Source of the DNA: Methylophilus glucosoxydans
GTDB lineage: Bacteria; Pseudomonadota; Gammaproteobacteria; Burkholderiales; Methylophilaceae
Length of the DNA: 64,000 nucleotides
Assembly: GCF_042676145.1 (NCBI RefSeq)
Contig: NZ_JBHTJW010000002.1
Span: 992,001-1,056,000, forward strand
Direction of reading: 5' to 3'
In this document: piece after piece, positions 15,805 to 24,890 of the stretch
How positions within the stretch are numbered: the first letter of the stretch is position 1
How the letters are laid out: each line of letters begins with the position of its first letter
Notes under the pieces: model-generated
Told to the model about the DNA's origin: nothing
Seen by the model: the letters and a program-made list of their open reading frames with translations, nothing else
Database searches by the model: none
Translations under genes and position numbers: made by a program

Positions 15805-17238
15805 ATGTCCAATGCCCTGGTCTGGCTGCGTCGCGATTTGCGCGACCATGATCATGCTGCCCTCTACCACGCACTCAAACAACATGCGCAAGTCTATCTC
15901 GCATTTGTTTTTGATACTGAAATCCTGGATGCCCTGACCGATAAAGCCGACCGCCGGGTCGAGTTTATCTGGGAAAGCGCACGTGAACTCAAGCAGGCGC
16001 TGCAAGCAAGAGGTGCGGATCTGATTGTGTTGCATGGCGCTGCCAGGGAAGAGATTCCTGCCTTGGCAACACGCCTGAAAGTCTCTGCCGTCTATGCAAA
16101 TCGTGATTATGAGCCCACCGCGATTGCGCGTGATGAGGCCGTCAGACAATCCCTGGCGGCTTTAGGTCAGTCACTGTTTTTGTTTAAAGATCAGGTCTTG
16201 TTTGAACAAGACGAGATCCTGACACAGGCTGGTAAGCCTTATGGCGTCTTTACACCCTACAAGAATGCCCACCTGGCAAAACTCAGCCCTTTTTATTTGC
16301 AAGCGTATCCAACTGAAAAGTATCTCGGTCAACTGGCGCCACTGCCGCCGCAAGCAATGCCCGCTTTGACCTCACTGGGGTTTGAGGAGACTAATCTGAA
16401 AGCCATGCGTTTGCCGACCGGGATGGCTGGTGCGCAGCAGCTGTTTAATGACTTTCTGCAGCGGATCAGCCAGTATCACGATGCGCGCAATTTTCCTGCC
16501 ATCAAGGGCGTGTCTTACCTGTCGGTACATTTGCGTTTTGGCACCATTTCAATCCGCCAATTGGCGCATGCGGCCTGGCAATTGACGCAGACCGGCAATG
16601 AAGGCGCGGCCATCTGGCTCAATGAGCTCATCTGGCGCGATTTTTATTTCCAGGTTTTGTATCATCGGCCAGACTTGCAGCAGGGCACGGCTTTCAAGGC
16701 TGAATATGAGGGGTTGGCTTTCCTCAATCACCAGCCCTGGTTTGAGGCCTGGTGCGCTGGCCAAACCGGTTTCCCGATCGTGGATGCGGCCATGCGGCAG
16801 TTGAACCAGACCGGCTATATGCATAACCGGTTACGTATGATTGTCGCCAGTTTTCTGGTCAAGGATTTGCTCATCGACTGGCGATGGGGTGAGCAATATT
16901 TCGCACAAAAGCTGATCGATTTTGATTTTGCGGCCAACAACGGTGGCTGGCAGTGGGCGGCCTCCACCGGTTGCGATGCGCAACCGTATTTCAGGATCTT
17001 CAATCCACAGTCGCAATCTGAAAAGTTTGATCCGCAAGGCAAATTTATCCGCAAATATGTGCCAGAATTGGCACACCTGAATGATGATCAAATTCATGCG
17101 CCATGGGCAGCGAAATATCACAAGCAAAGCTTATTTAATCAAGGCGTTGCATTGAATTATCCTCGGCCTGTTGTAGATCACGCAATACAGTGGGAACAGG
17201 CGTTGCGCCTATACAAAAATAATGTGAAGCCCAAATGA
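15805..17238 (+). CDS. phrB: Deoxyribodipyrimidine photolyase
   Basis: A 477-aa blue-light DNA repair enzyme. The N-terminal Rossmann-like domain starts 'ALVWLRRDLRDHDHAALYHAL'. The FAD-binding domain carries 'GVSYLSVHLRFGTISIRQLAHAAW', 'LNELIWRDFYFQVLYHRP' and 'PIVDAAMRQLNQTGYMHNRLRMIVASFLVKDLLIDWRWGE'. It ends with 'GWQWAASTGCDAQPYFRIFNP', the class I CPD signature with the tryptophan electron-transfer chain. It is coupled to rlmH by a 2-bp gap. After it, 236 bp hold only a short hairpin (17302-17321) and no gene. Confidence 0.95.
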   Translation: MSNALVWLRRDLRDHDHAALYHALKQHAQVYLAFVFDTEILDALTDKADRRVEFIWESARELKQALQARGADLIVLHGAAREEIPALATRLKVSAVYANRDYEPTAIARDEAVRQSLAALGQSLFLFKDQVLFEQDEILTQAGKPYGVFTPYKNAHLAKLSPFYLQAYPTEKYLGQLAPLPPQAMPALTSLGFEETNLKAMRLPTGMAGAQQLFNDFLQRISQYHDARNFPAIKGVSYLSVHLRFGTISIRQLAHAAWQLTQTGNEGAAIWLNELIWRDFYFQVLYHRPDLQQGTAFKAEYEGLAFLNHQPWFEAWCAGQTGFPIVDAAMRQLNQTGYMHNRLRMIVASFLVKDLLIDWRWGEQYFAQKLIDFDFAANNGGWQWAASTGCDAQPYFRIFNPQSQSEKFDPQGKFIRKYVPELAHLNDDQIHAPWAAKYHKQSLFNQGVALNYPRPVVDHAIQWEQALRLYKNNVKPK

Positions 17239-17474
17239 CATTTGAGGTAGAATGAAGAACATTTTAATCGGGATTGGGGCGGAGTCTGGATCAAGGCAAA
17301 ACACAGCCAAGTGGTGGCTGTATCTCAGATATCTTTGTCAAACGCGCTTTAGTTTTTAAAAAGTGATTCCGTTAAGAATAAGCATTGCTTGGTGATTAAA
17401 TGCTATTGCAAGATAAAAAACATGCAGTGTTGGGGATACAAAAAATTTAATACGCCTGAACAGCTTCTGAAATA

Positions 17475-18545
17475 ATGACGAATATGAAAAAATTAAGAGC
17501 GATAGTACTGATTGCAACACTGGCAAGTGTGTCTGGCTGTGCAACAACCAATAAAGATCCGCTTGAAGGCCTCAACCGTGGCATCTACAAATTTAATGAT
17601 GTTGCGGATCGCTATGCGATGAAGCCGGTGGCGAAAGCCTACAAAGCCATCGCCCCTTCGCCGGTACGTACTGGCATCAGCAACTTCTTCAGTAACCTGG
17701 GCACCTTGACCACGGTGGTCAATGATCTGTTGCAATTGAAGTTTGCCCAGGCATTCAGTGATGCAGGTCGCTTTGTGATCAATACCACCTTTGGGGTGGT
17801 TGGCTTGATTGATGTGGCCAGTATGGACAATATTCCCAAACACCAGGAAGATTTTGGTCAAACCCTGGGCTATTGGGGCATGGGGTCGGGTGCCTATCTG
17901 GTGCTGCCAATTTTGGGGCCAAGTACGGTGCGGGATGCCAGCGGGTTGGCGATTGATACCGTGACTTCTGACCCGATTCAATATTTGCACAATATTGGCC
18001 AGGTTCGTACTTATTATCAGGTGCGTGCGGTGCAGTTGCTGGATAAGCGTACACAATTGCTTGATGCGACTGATCTCGTCGATAATGCGTCGATTGATCC
18101 TTATGCCTTCATGCGTGATGCTTATTTGCAGCGCCGTGCCAGCTTGATTCAGGATGGCTTGGTGCCTCAGGAATTGCTGCAAGACGAGTTTGAGCCCGCT
18201 GACGAAGATGTGCCGGCCAAACCAGCGGCGTCTTCCTCTAACAATGGTGAAACCGTATTGCTGCAGTCAGTTACCTCTGTGGATAAGGCTGAGCCCGGCA
18301 ATATGGCTGCGGTCGTCGTGTCTGAGAGTCAAGCCGTAGAATCAATCGCTGCACCGACATTGGATGAGGTCGACGCCTTAGCCTTTGAGGCGACTGCGCA
18401 ACCTGAAGATGTTTTGCCGCCATTACTCGAGCAAACGAGCGAAACTGGCGACGAAATGCCTGTGGTTGAAAAAGAGGCGGCAGAGGTCGTGGCTGCCATA
18501 GATGAAACGCTGATGGCATTACCGGCTGAGACTGCACCACAGTAA
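17475..18545 (+). CDS. mlaA: MlaA (VacJ)-like outer-membrane lipoprotein
   Basis: A 356-aa lipoprotein; the lipobox VSGC is at about residue 22 after a short signal sequence. The MlaA core (residues 28-235) shows 'DPLEGLNRGIYKFNDVADRYAMKPVAKAYK', 'GISNFFSNLGTLTTVVNDLLQLKF', 'RFVINTTFGVVGLIDVASMDNIPKHQEDFGQTLGYWGMGSGAYLVLPILGPSTVRD'. The protein extracts mislocalised phospholipid from the outer leaflet. The rest of the mla system is not in this window. A 120-residue Ala/Glu-rich acidic tail after residue 235 is longer than in E. coli MlaA. The first of two possible starts (17475, 17484) is given. Confidence 0.93.
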   Translation: MTNMKKLRAIVLIATLASVSGCATTNKDPLEGLNRGIYKFNDVADRYAMKPVAKAYKAIAPSPVRTGISNFFSNLGTLTTVVNDLLQLKFAQAFSDAGRFVINTTFGVVGLIDVASMDNIPKHQEDFGQTLGYWGMGSGAYLVLPILGPSTVRDASGLAIDTVTSDPIQYLHNIGQVRTYYQVRAVQLLDKRTQLLDATDLVDNASIDPYAFMRDAYLQRRASLIQDGLVPQELLQDEFEPADEDVPAKPAASSSNNGETVLLQSVTSVDKAEPGNMAAVVVSESQAVESIAAPTLDEVDALAFEATAQPEDVLPPLLEQTSETGDEMPVVEKEAAEVVAAIDETLMALPAETAPQ

Positions 18546-18561
18546 TCCTGTCTGGAAATAT

Positions 18562-18593
18562 AAAAAAGGCTTTGCATTTGCAAAGCCTTTTTT
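18562..18593. terminator. Bidirectional terminator between mlaA and pmbA
   Basis: A near-perfect 15-bp inverted repeat, aaaaaaggctttgca with tgcaaagcctttttt, ends in T runs on both strands and lies between the converging mlaA and pmbA genes. Confidence 0.9.
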
Positions 18594-18641
18594 ATTGGTG
18601 ACAACTTGTTTACTGATGGTAATTGGGATGAGCGAACAAGT

Positions 18642-19964
18642 TTATTCGGATGAGGCGACGGTCATGCGCTCTATCAAAATAGAACCCGTCAGTTTTGAAC
18701 TGTTGGGAATCACGTCATTACCAATGGCGACGATACTTTTCAGCATGTCTTTCATGTTGCTGGCGATGGTGATTTCTTCGACCGGGTGCACAATGACGCC
18801 GTTCTCAACCCAATAGCCAGACGCACCGCGTGAGTAGTCGCCAGTGACCATATTCAGGCCATGCCCCAGTAACTCCGTCACCAGCAGCCCCGTGCCCAGT
18901 GTTTGCAGCAGCTGTTCAAAGGACTGACCAGTGGATCGGACCAGAATATTGTGCGCGCCACCGGCATTGCCTGTCGTTTTGAGCCCCAGCTTGCGGGCGG
19001 AGTAGCTGCCCAATAAATAGCCTTGCAGGACGCCATTTTCAACCAGTGTTCTGGTTTGGCAAGCGACACCTTCGCTATCAAAGGCACTGCTGGCCGCCCC
19101 TTTGAGCAGAAATGGATGATCTTCAATCTGTAACAACGGGCTGGCGATGGTTTGGCCCAGGCTATCAAGCAGGAAAGAGGATTTTCGATACAGGTTGCCA
19201 CCAGAAATCGCACTCATGAGTGTACCAATCAGGCCACTGGCCAGCGGTGCTTCAAACAGTACCGGGTATTGCCCGGTTTTGATCGGGCGCGCACCCAGTC
19301 GCCTGGCGGTGCGTTCACCAGCGATCTGGCCCACCTGTTCAGGGCTGGCCAAGTCTAGTGCATCGCGGGCACTGCTATACCAGTAGTCGCGTTGCATCAG
19401 GCCATCGGCCTCGGCAATCACCGAGCAACTGATACTATGACGTGAACTGGCATAGCCCCCGATAAACCCGTGACTGTTGGCATAGGCGAAGGCGCCGCTT
19501 TGCGTATAGACACTGGCTCCCTCGCTGTTACTGATTCTGTGATCTACTGCCAGTGCCGCGCTTTCGCAACGTTTGGCCAGCGCCAGCGCTGCATCGACAT
19601 CGACTTGCCAGGGATGATGCAGAGACAGGTCAGGAAACGAGGTTGCCATCAAGTCAGCGTCAGCCAGGCCACAGAAGGGGTCCTGCGCCGTATACTTGGC
19701 GATATTGCAGGCCGCTTCGACCGTATCACGCAAGGCTTGCGGACTCAGGTCTGAGGTGCTGGCATAGCCTTTTTGCTGACCAAAATAGACCGTGACCGAG
19801 CAGCCCTTATCGCGGTTGTACTCAATATTCTCAGTCTCGCCCTGGCGCACAGACACACTCTGACCCATGCCAAAACTGACTTCGGTTTCGGCGCTGCTGG
19901 CACCGGCTGTTTGCGTCAAACGAATAATGTCTTGGGCGATTTGTTGTAGTTGGTCTGCTTGCAT
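18642..19964 (-). CDS. pmbA: Metalloprotease PmbA/TldE
   Basis: A 440-aa subunit of the TldD/TldE protease, which trims modified peptides and toxins such as CcdA in E. coli. The N-terminal 'ETEVSFGMGQSVSVRQGETENIEYNRDKGCSVTVYFGQQKGYASTSDL' and the C-terminal 'LVTELLGHGLNMVTGDYSRGASGYWVENG' are diagnostic. The TldE partner lacks the HExxxH zinc motif of TldD, as here. The start is taken at 19964 (MQADQLQQIAQ); the open frame continues upstream into darP but without family likeness. It is divergent from darP with 73 bp between, the usual arrangement in beta- and gammaproteobacteria. Confidence 0.95.
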   Translation of the reverse strand: MQADQLQQIAQDIIRLTQTAGASSAETEVSFGMGQSVSVRQGETENIEYNRDKGCSVTVYFGQQKGYASTSDLSPQALRDTVEAACNIAKYTAQDPFCGLADADLMATSFPDLSLHHPWQVDVDAALALAKRCESAALAVDHRISNSEGASVYTQSGAFAYANSHGFIGGYASSRHSISCSVIAEADGLMQRDYWYSSARDALDLASPEQVGQIAGERTARRLGARPIKTGQYPVLFEAPLASGLIGTLMSAISGGNLYRKSSFLLDSLGQTIASPLLQIEDHPFLLKGAASSAFDSEGVACQTRTLVENGVLQGYLLGSYSARKLGLKTTGNAGGAHNILVRSTGQSFEQLLQTLGTGLLVTELLGHGLNMVTGDYSRGASGYWVENGVIVHPVEEITIASNMKDMLKSIVAIGNDVIPNSSKLTGSILIERMTVASSE

Positions 19965-20037
19965 GCTGGCTTGCTTGTTTTTAGCTTGGCGATTAAAGCT
20001 GTTATCATACCGTGATTTGGCAGAGATTGCTTTTAAC

Positions 20038-20598
20038 ATGACATCTGAAACCTTTGATGATTCCCAACCCAGTAAAACCCGCCTCAAGGCTGAGGCGGAT
20101 GCCGCGCAGGACATTGGCCGACAACTGGTGGCGCTCCCCAAGGATAAATTGAAAAAACTGGCGCTGGAAGAATCCCTGATGGATGCGATTGCCGAAGCCA
20201 AGCGTATTACCTCGAATGGTGCCATCCGTCGTCAAATGCAATATATCGGGCGCCTGATGCGTGAAACAGATTTGGCCCCGATTGTTGAGCAGTTGCAAAA
20301 GTGGGAAGGCAAGCATCAGGAAGAAAATGCCCGCTTTCACCAAATGGAACGGTGGCGGTCACGCTTGCTCGAAGACAGCAAGGCCATCGAATTATTTATT
20401 GCTGAATATCCGCAGACCCCTGTGCAGCAAATGCGTACCTTGATCCGTAATGCGAATAAGGAGCATGCTGCCGGCAAGCCGCCTAAAAGCAGCCGCGAAT
20501 TATTTAAAATAATCCGCGAATTGATGGAAGGTGTAGCGGTAGAGGATGACTTGCAGGCGATAGCGGGTACTGAGGAAGACGAGTTGGATGAAGATTGA
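20038..20598 (+). CDS. darP: Ribosome biogenesis factor DarP (YjgA, DUF615)
   Basis: A 186-aa basic/acidic helical protein that associates with late 50S precursors. Family blocks are visible: 'SKTRLKAEADAAQDIGRQLVALPKDKLKKLAL', 'AIAEAKRITSNGAIRRQMQYIGRLMRETDLAPI' and 'RWRSRLLEDSKAIELFIAEYPQTPVQQMRTLIRNANKEH', then an acidic tail. Start ATG 20038. It is divergent from pmbA, as in many related genomes. Confidence 0.95.
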   Translation: MTSETFDDSQPSKTRLKAEADAAQDIGRQLVALPKDKLKKLALEESLMDAIAEAKRITSNGAIRRQMQYIGRLMRETDLAPIVEQLQKWEGKHQEENARFHQMERWRSRLLEDSKAIELFIAEYPQTPVQQMRTLIRNANKEHAAGKPPKSSRELFKIIRELMEGVAVEDDLQAIAGTEEDELDED

Positions 20599-20667
20599 AC
20601 GTGATTGGCGGTCGCCAACACAGCTTGATCATGCTGACATCAGCAGCTTTTGAAAAGGGGGACAAGT

Positions 20668-20922
20668 ATGCACACCACACCAATAGATATAGAACTCGAC
20701 CTGATGGGCCTGGACAGTCCATTGCCCATGCTGAAAACCATCGAAAAACTGGAGGAGTTGTTGCCTGGTCAGGTGTTGTCCGTGAAAACGACCTCTGCGG
20801 GCAGCGAACAGAATATCCGCAACGTGATTAATCATCACCCGGTCAAGTTGTTGTCTGTGCACAAAGAAGGCGGTGTCTTTCACTTTTTGATCCAGAAAGA
20901 AACCACTCTGGCGGCTGACTAG
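20668..20922 (+). CDS. TusA/SirA-like protein lacking the active-site cysteine
   Basis: An 84-aa protein with the fold signature of the TusA/YedF family: 'IELDLMGLDSPLPMLKTIEKLEELLPGQVLSVKTT..GSEQNIRNVINHHPVKLLSVHKEGGVFHFLIQK'. In active sulfurtransferases the second line of the motif is CPxP; here it is S17-P-L-P20, so the persulfide-carrying cysteine is replaced by serine. The start at 20668 has AGGGGGA 8 bases upstream. The role is therefore probably structural or regulatory and not sulfur transfer. It lies 69 bp after darP and may share its transcript. Confidence 0.82.
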   Translation: MHTTPIDIELDLMGLDSPLPMLKTIEKLEELLPGQVLSVKTTSAGSEQNIRNVINHHPVKLLSVHKEGGVFHFLIQKETTLAAD

Positions 20923-20994
20923 TCACTGAGCGGGTGTGGCCTTGGGCTCCGGGCTTCGGCTGACCCGCTCCAACACACGGCGCGCGCCGTGTGT

Positions 20995-22974
20995 TTAATG
21001 ATCTGTATTGGTTTTCTTAGGGGGTAACAAGAACTTGCCTGGCTGGCGATACAGTGCACTTAACAATTCCAGCCAAAAAGCCTTCCAGTGGCGATAGCGC
21101 ACTTTTCGTGACTTCATTGCAACGTAGATTGCCAGGCCGAAACTGGTAATGAGGTTGATGGTGCCGACCAGGGCAATGCCCAAAATGGTGGTGCCCACAA
21201 TGTATTGGCTGACCTGAAAATCAAGCGCCGGGAACGAGTAACCGGCAAAAGCCGCAACAAAGGTCACGTGACGGATGTCGAGCGGCAATCCCAGCATGAC
21301 CCCCAGCCCTGAGGCAAATCCCAACAGGCAACCAAAGTAAAAATTCCCCGCCAGTGCGCCCAGGTTATGACGAATATAGTCGGTAATGCGCCCCAGACGT
21401 TCTTTGCCCAGCAAGGACTGCAACCAGCCCAAATGTTGCAGGCGTTCTGGAATCCGGTTGTAGGCGGCCAGGTTGTCGTGGTAGCCGGCAATCAGGCCTG
21501 ACAAAAACAAACATACCCCGGCGACTGCCGCATAAAGTGCGGTCAGGCTGATCAGCGGGTTGTTGTTGTCCAGCAGGCTATGTGCTTTTTCGCTGCCAAT
21601 AAAGTGATGGCCAGTGCTTTGCATAAACAGCCAGTCAATCAGTATGGCCACCGGAATCACCACCACCACGTTGCCTAAAATCGCAATCGTCTGGCTGCTC
21701 GTGGTTTGTGCCACGATATTGATCAGATTGTGGATGTTTTTGCTGTCATGGCCATGGTCATCTATGGTTGAAGCAATGGTCGCAGCGGTCATCGCCGGCT
21801 GCTTGGTGGCCACCGTGAAGTGCAACAGGTGAATGATGACAAAGCCCAGGCCATAATTGAGGCTAAACAAAATGGCCTCGGTCAGCGGTGGCAGGTGATA
21901 GCTGGCAATCATGATTTTAAACATCGCCATAAAGGCAATGATGAGGCCCGCGCCCATGGCTGAGCCCATGAGCTTGAAATATTCACCGCGATGTTGCGCA
22001 ATGTAATGCTCGCCGGTATGGCTGGCATTTTCAGTGACGCGCAAGGCCAGCAATTCCGTATTTTGGCGCCAGTAATCCGACAGGTTATTTTTCTTGCATT
22101 CGGCATCCACCAGCTGTTTCAGCAAGCTGGTGATTGCCTGGCTCACATCATGCTTGAGAATGAGCCCATGCAGAATGTCTACCACCAGTTGCATGCGCTG
22201 AATCTGTTGCAAAATTCTTTGCATCAGCGCCGTCAGCGAGATGCTGGTGCCGGTTTTGGCATTCGCCTTGCGGATTTCATAGGTCAGTTGCTCGCAACGC
22301 TTGAGCACACTGTAGAGATGTTGCACATCTTCAGCCTGGATGCTGCCCAGCGCCAAAAACTTTTGAATTTCAATATTTTGCGTGATAAAGGGCGAGCTGT
22401 TTGATTCGAGATCTTCATGCTGCAAAATCAGCTCGGGATCCAAGCCAGATGCCGAGAGCCTGAAAGACAGCACTTGCAGGGCATCCTTGAGCTCCTGGAT
22501 GCTGTTTTGCTGCAATTGCCAGTCGCCTCGGCTGATGTCCAATGTCTGCATAAAGTCACGCCAGACCTGGTCGGGCATGCCGGTGACCCAGTCAGCATCA
22601 TCGTTTTGATGAAAAATCTGGCCAAAGATATCCTTGAGATATTTAGGGTCCGGTACGTCTGGCAGGATTTTATGCGAAAGCCGACGATAAGTTTCGGTAA
22701 AAAAGCCGAGGTCTGATTGAATGCCGTGGTCTGAATACAGCGATATCACGCTCTTTTCGTTGAGCAGTCTCAGCACGCTGTTGCGCAATAACAAGGCAAA
22801 CTGTGGATGCTGTTGCAGCAGGAAGCACAAGGCCTGCAAGGCATTGCTCGCACTTTCAATATCCGAGGAGTCCTTGGGCCGGATATTGTCGAACAACGCT
22901 CGAATAAACTGAATATCGTCAATATCACCGGCCGCTTCGCGGGCGGCCTGGTGGTCAAAAATCGGTTGAAACAT
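20995..22974 (-). CDS. Gcr-type multi-pass membrane protein ('site-specific recombinase' family)
   Basis: A 659-aa protein of the family named after gonococcal Gcr. The N-terminal half is soluble and helical. From about residue 330 there are some seven hydrophobic segments (for example 'GAGLIIAFMAMFKIMIASYHLPPLTEAILFSLNYGLGFVIIHLL' and 'LAGNFYFGCLLGFASGLGVMLGLPLDIRHVTFVAAFAGYSFPALDF'). The family is labelled site-specific recombinase, but no recombinase catalytic motif is visible and the membrane layout argues against the name; its role is unknown. A GTG start 42 bp upstream is also open. The PDZ-protein gene ends 52 bp upstream of the chosen start on the same strand. Confidence 0.85.
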   Translation of the reverse strand: MFQPIFDHQAAREAAGDIDDIQFIRALFDNIRPKDSSDIESASNALQALCFLLQQHPQFALLLRNSVLRLLNEKSVISLYSDHGIQSDLGFFTETYRRLSHKILPDVPDPKYLKDIFGQIFHQNDDADWVTGMPDQVWRDFMQTLDISRGDWQLQQNSIQELKDALQVLSFRLSASGLDPELILQHEDLESNSSPFITQNIEIQKFLALGSIQAEDVQHLYSVLKRCEQLTYEIRKANAKTGTSISLTALMQRILQQIQRMQLVVDILHGLILKHDVSQAITSLLKQLVDAECKKNNLSDYWRQNTELLALRVTENASHTGEHYIAQHRGEYFKLMGSAMGAGLIIAFMAMFKIMIASYHLPPLTEAILFSLNYGLGFVIIHLLHFTVATKQPAMTAATIASTIDDHGHDSKNIHNLINIVAQTTSSQTIAILGNVVVVIPVAILIDWLFMQSTGHHFIGSEKAHSLLDNNNPLISLTALYAAVAGVCLFLSGLIAGYHDNLAAYNRIPERLQHLGWLQSLLGKERLGRITDYIRHNLGALAGNFYFGCLLGFASGLGVMLGLPLDIRHVTFVAAFAGYSFPALDFQVSQYIVGTTILGIALVGTINLITSFGLAIYVAMKSRKVRYRHWKAFWLELLSALYRQPGKFLLPPKKTNTDH

Positions 22975-23025
22975 GTAAAGCGCTTTCTTGGATGCTTGAT
23001 TTGGCAAGGATAACACGCCAAACGT

Positions 23026-23817
23026 TTAGAGCTGCGCCTCTAGCGAGAGGGGTTCACTTTGACGTTCCATCTCTAACTTAACCGCTTTGCCGCGGTATTT
23101 GCGCACGAGGGTGGAGAGCGTGGCTGCATCTTCTACTTTTTCCTGGTTGATGCTGAGTAGCTGATCGCCACGTTGCAGGCCTGCTTTTTCGGCAGACGAG
23201 CCATGAATCACGGCAATCACGCGCACGCCGGGGGTAGGCATGCGTTCACTCTCACCACCAGATTGTTTTTGCACCAGTTTGATCACATGGATGCCTAGTA
23301 AAGGAGGCGGCAGTTTTGCCCAGAAACTTGCGTAATAACGATATTTGCCCGGGCTGGCAGCCATGTCTTTTTCCGTCAGAGACTGACCTTTTTTCACGGC
23401 TTCCTTGATCATCTCCATCTTGGAGGCTGGCGAAGTGTTGCCCGCTTTTTTCACATAGACCAGAATGCTATCGGCTTGGAGGCTGCGGCCATGGTCTAGT
23501 GCCAGTTCTGGCGGGACTTCCCCAGCTTCAAAACTGCTAAAGCCCATCAAGTCATAACCATCTTCGAGCATTCTGATGTTGTCGTCATCCCGGCGCACGC
23601 CACTGAGCAACTGCGGCTCAGGATTGGCTTGCAAGGAGTGCAGGTTCCCCTGGTTTTGTGCCTGGTAATGTGTGACGTAGGGGTTTTCTTCGGCAGAGAC
23701 GCGTTGACTCGTGAGCATACAGGCGAGGGCCAAACACATGGACAACCACATGAGTCCGCCTAGGATGAGCGGACGTTTTAAGGGGGGGGAATGCCTGCTT
23801 GCATGCGCTTGGTTCAT
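23026..23817 (-). CDS. Membrane-anchored PDZ-domain protein
   Basis: A 263-aa protein with an N-terminal hydrophobic anchor or signal ('LILGGLMWLSMCLALACML'). A middle region of unknown type follows ('RMLEDGYDLMGFSSFEAGEVPPELALDHGRSLQADSILVYVKKAGN'). A C-terminal PDZ domain occupies about residues 175-255 ('LGIHVIKLV', 'GVRVIAVIHGSSAEKAGLQRGDQLLSINQEKVEDAATLSTLVRKYRGKAVKLEMER'). Start ATG 23817 is preferred over 23829 because GGAG sits 6 bases before it. No protease catalytic domain is attached. It may act with a partner in envelope stress; this is inference. Confidence 0.82.
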   Translation of the reverse strand: MNQAHASRHSPPLKRPLILGGLMWLSMCLALACMLTSQRVSAEENPYVTHYQAQNQGNLHSLQANPEPQLLSGVRRDDDNIRMLEDGYDLMGFSSFEAGEVPPELALDHGRSLQADSILVYVKKAGNTSPASKMEMIKEAVKKGQSLTEKDMAASPGKYRYYASFWAKLPPPLLGIHVIKLVQKQSGGESERMPTPGVRVIAVIHGSSAEKAGLQRGDQLLSINQEKVEDAATLSTLVRKYRGKAVKLEMERQSEPLSLEAQL

Positions 23818-23901
23818 CTCGTTCTCCATGATCGATTGTCACATTGTAATGTTATGATGTATTGGTACATTAACACAGACCAACTTCTGATAGACCACGT
23901 T

Positions 23902-24507
23902 ATGCAACAACAATTCACGCGTGTTGGACTTGTTTCCATCAGTGATCGCGCTTCACAGGGCATTTATGAGGATAAGGGCATTCCATCGCTGACCGCGTGG
24001 TTGCAACAGGCGCTGACTTCGCCTTACCACGTCATCCCCAGGCTGATTGCCGATGAGCAGGCCACCATTGTCGAGACGCTCAGGCAATTGGTGGATGAAG
24101 AAGCCTGCCACCTGATTTTGACTACCGGTGGCACGGGTCCGGCCATGCGAGATGTCACACCTGAAGCGACCTTATCGGTCGCTGATCGTGAGATGCCGGG
24201 CTTTGGCGAACAAATGCGCCAGATCAGTCTGAGGTTTGTGCCTACGGCGATTTTGTCGCGGCAAGTGGCAGTGATCCGTAAGCAATGCCTGATTATCAAT
24301 TTGCCCGGGCAACCAAAGTCTATTCAGGAAACGCTGGAAGGCCTCAAGGATGGCGAAGGTAAAACAATAGTGCCAGGCATCTTTGCGGCGGTGCCATATT
24401 GCCTGGACTTGCTGGCGACCCCTGATGCACCCATGCCTTATCTGGAAACAGATGCACGCGTGGTTCAGGCGTTCCGGCCCAAGTCGGCGCTCAAGCCCCA
24501 GGCTTGA
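23902..24507 (+). CDS. mog: Molybdopterin adenylyltransferase (Mog/MoaB family)
   Basis: A 201-aa MoaB/Mog-fold protein. 'VGLVSISDRASQGIYEDKGIPSL' starts the domain, and 'HLILTTGGTGPAMRDVTPEATLSVADREMPGFGEQMRQISLRFVPTAILSRQV' and 'IINLPGQPKSIQETLEGL' hold the GGTG and PGxP motifs for AMP transfer to molybdopterin. The start ATG 23902 follows a short open stretch with no clear ribosome site. The next gene (VanZ-like) begins 26 bp downstream, so this is the first of a compact five-gene set ending in pncC. Confidence 0.93.
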   Translation: MQQQFTRVGLVSISDRASQGIYEDKGIPSLTAWLQQALTSPYHVIPRLIADEQATIVETLRQLVDEEACHLILTTGGTGPAMRDVTPEATLSVADREMPGFGEQMRQISLRFVPTAILSRQVAVIRKQCLIINLPGQPKSIQETLEGLKDGEGKTIVPGIFAAVPYCLDLLATPDAPMPYLETDARVVQAFRPKSALKPQA

Positions 24508-24533
24508 TCTCTTCATCTTCATTCAGGATACTC

Positions 24534-24890
24534 ATGCGTTTTTCTCTGATTGCCAAAATTATCTTTATTGCCTGCTTGGCACTACTGACTTACCTGTTGC
24601 TGATAGAAATGGCGCCTGCCGAGCAGCGCTTTCCTTATCTGGACAAGTTACAGCACATCGTCGCGTTTGGCGGTGTCACTTTTTGGGCAGGATTGGCCTA
24701 TCCCGCCCGGCAACAATGGCTGATGCTCGGCTTGTTGATTTATGGCGGTCTCATGGAGGTGCTACAGGGTCTGCTCACCGTGACCCGTCAGCCCAGCGTC
24801 TATGACTGGCTGGCTGATAGCGTGGGTATCTTGCTGGCATGGGGCGTTGTCATCTTGTGTCTGCGCTGGTGGCAGCATCGCCGTGGCTGA
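24534..24890 (+). CDS. VanZ family membrane protein
   Basis: A 118-aa protein with four hydrophobic helices. VanZ signs are 'RFPYLDKLQHIVAFGGVTFWAGLAYPAR', with the conserved Asp-Lys-xx-His, and 'GGLMEVLQGLLTVTRQPSVYDWLADSVGILLAW', with the Glu and 'D-xx-A-xx-xG' residues. VanZ of transposons gives low teicoplanin resistance; the chromosomal relatives have no fixed role. Start 24534 has AGGA upstream. It overlaps thiL by 8 bp. Confidence 0.88.
   Translation: MRFSLIAKIIFIACLALLTYLLLIEMAPAEQRFPYLDKLQHIVAFGGVTFWAGLAYPARQQWLMLGLLIYGGLMEVLQGLLTVTRQPSVYDWLADSVGILLAWGVVILCLRWWQHRRG

Noticed and set aside
17302..17321. Terminator after phrB
   Set aside because: The hairpin acagcca/tggctgt exists but is followed by no T run and lies 64 bp after the stop; too weak to call.
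19867..20037. Upstream extension of darP and of pmbA through each other's start region
   Set aside because: Both frames stay open past the chosen starts, but the added residues show no family likeness and overlap antisense; the short forms match known lengths.
20995..22974. Site-specific recombinase as a sign of a mobile element
   Set aside because: The Gcr family name is historical. The protein has several membrane helices and no recombinase motif, and neighbours are ordinary chromosomal genes.
24802..24882. TPP riboswitch or longer N-terminus for thiL
   Set aside because: The stretch lies inside the VanZ coding region, and the GTG start gives the usual ThiL beginning.
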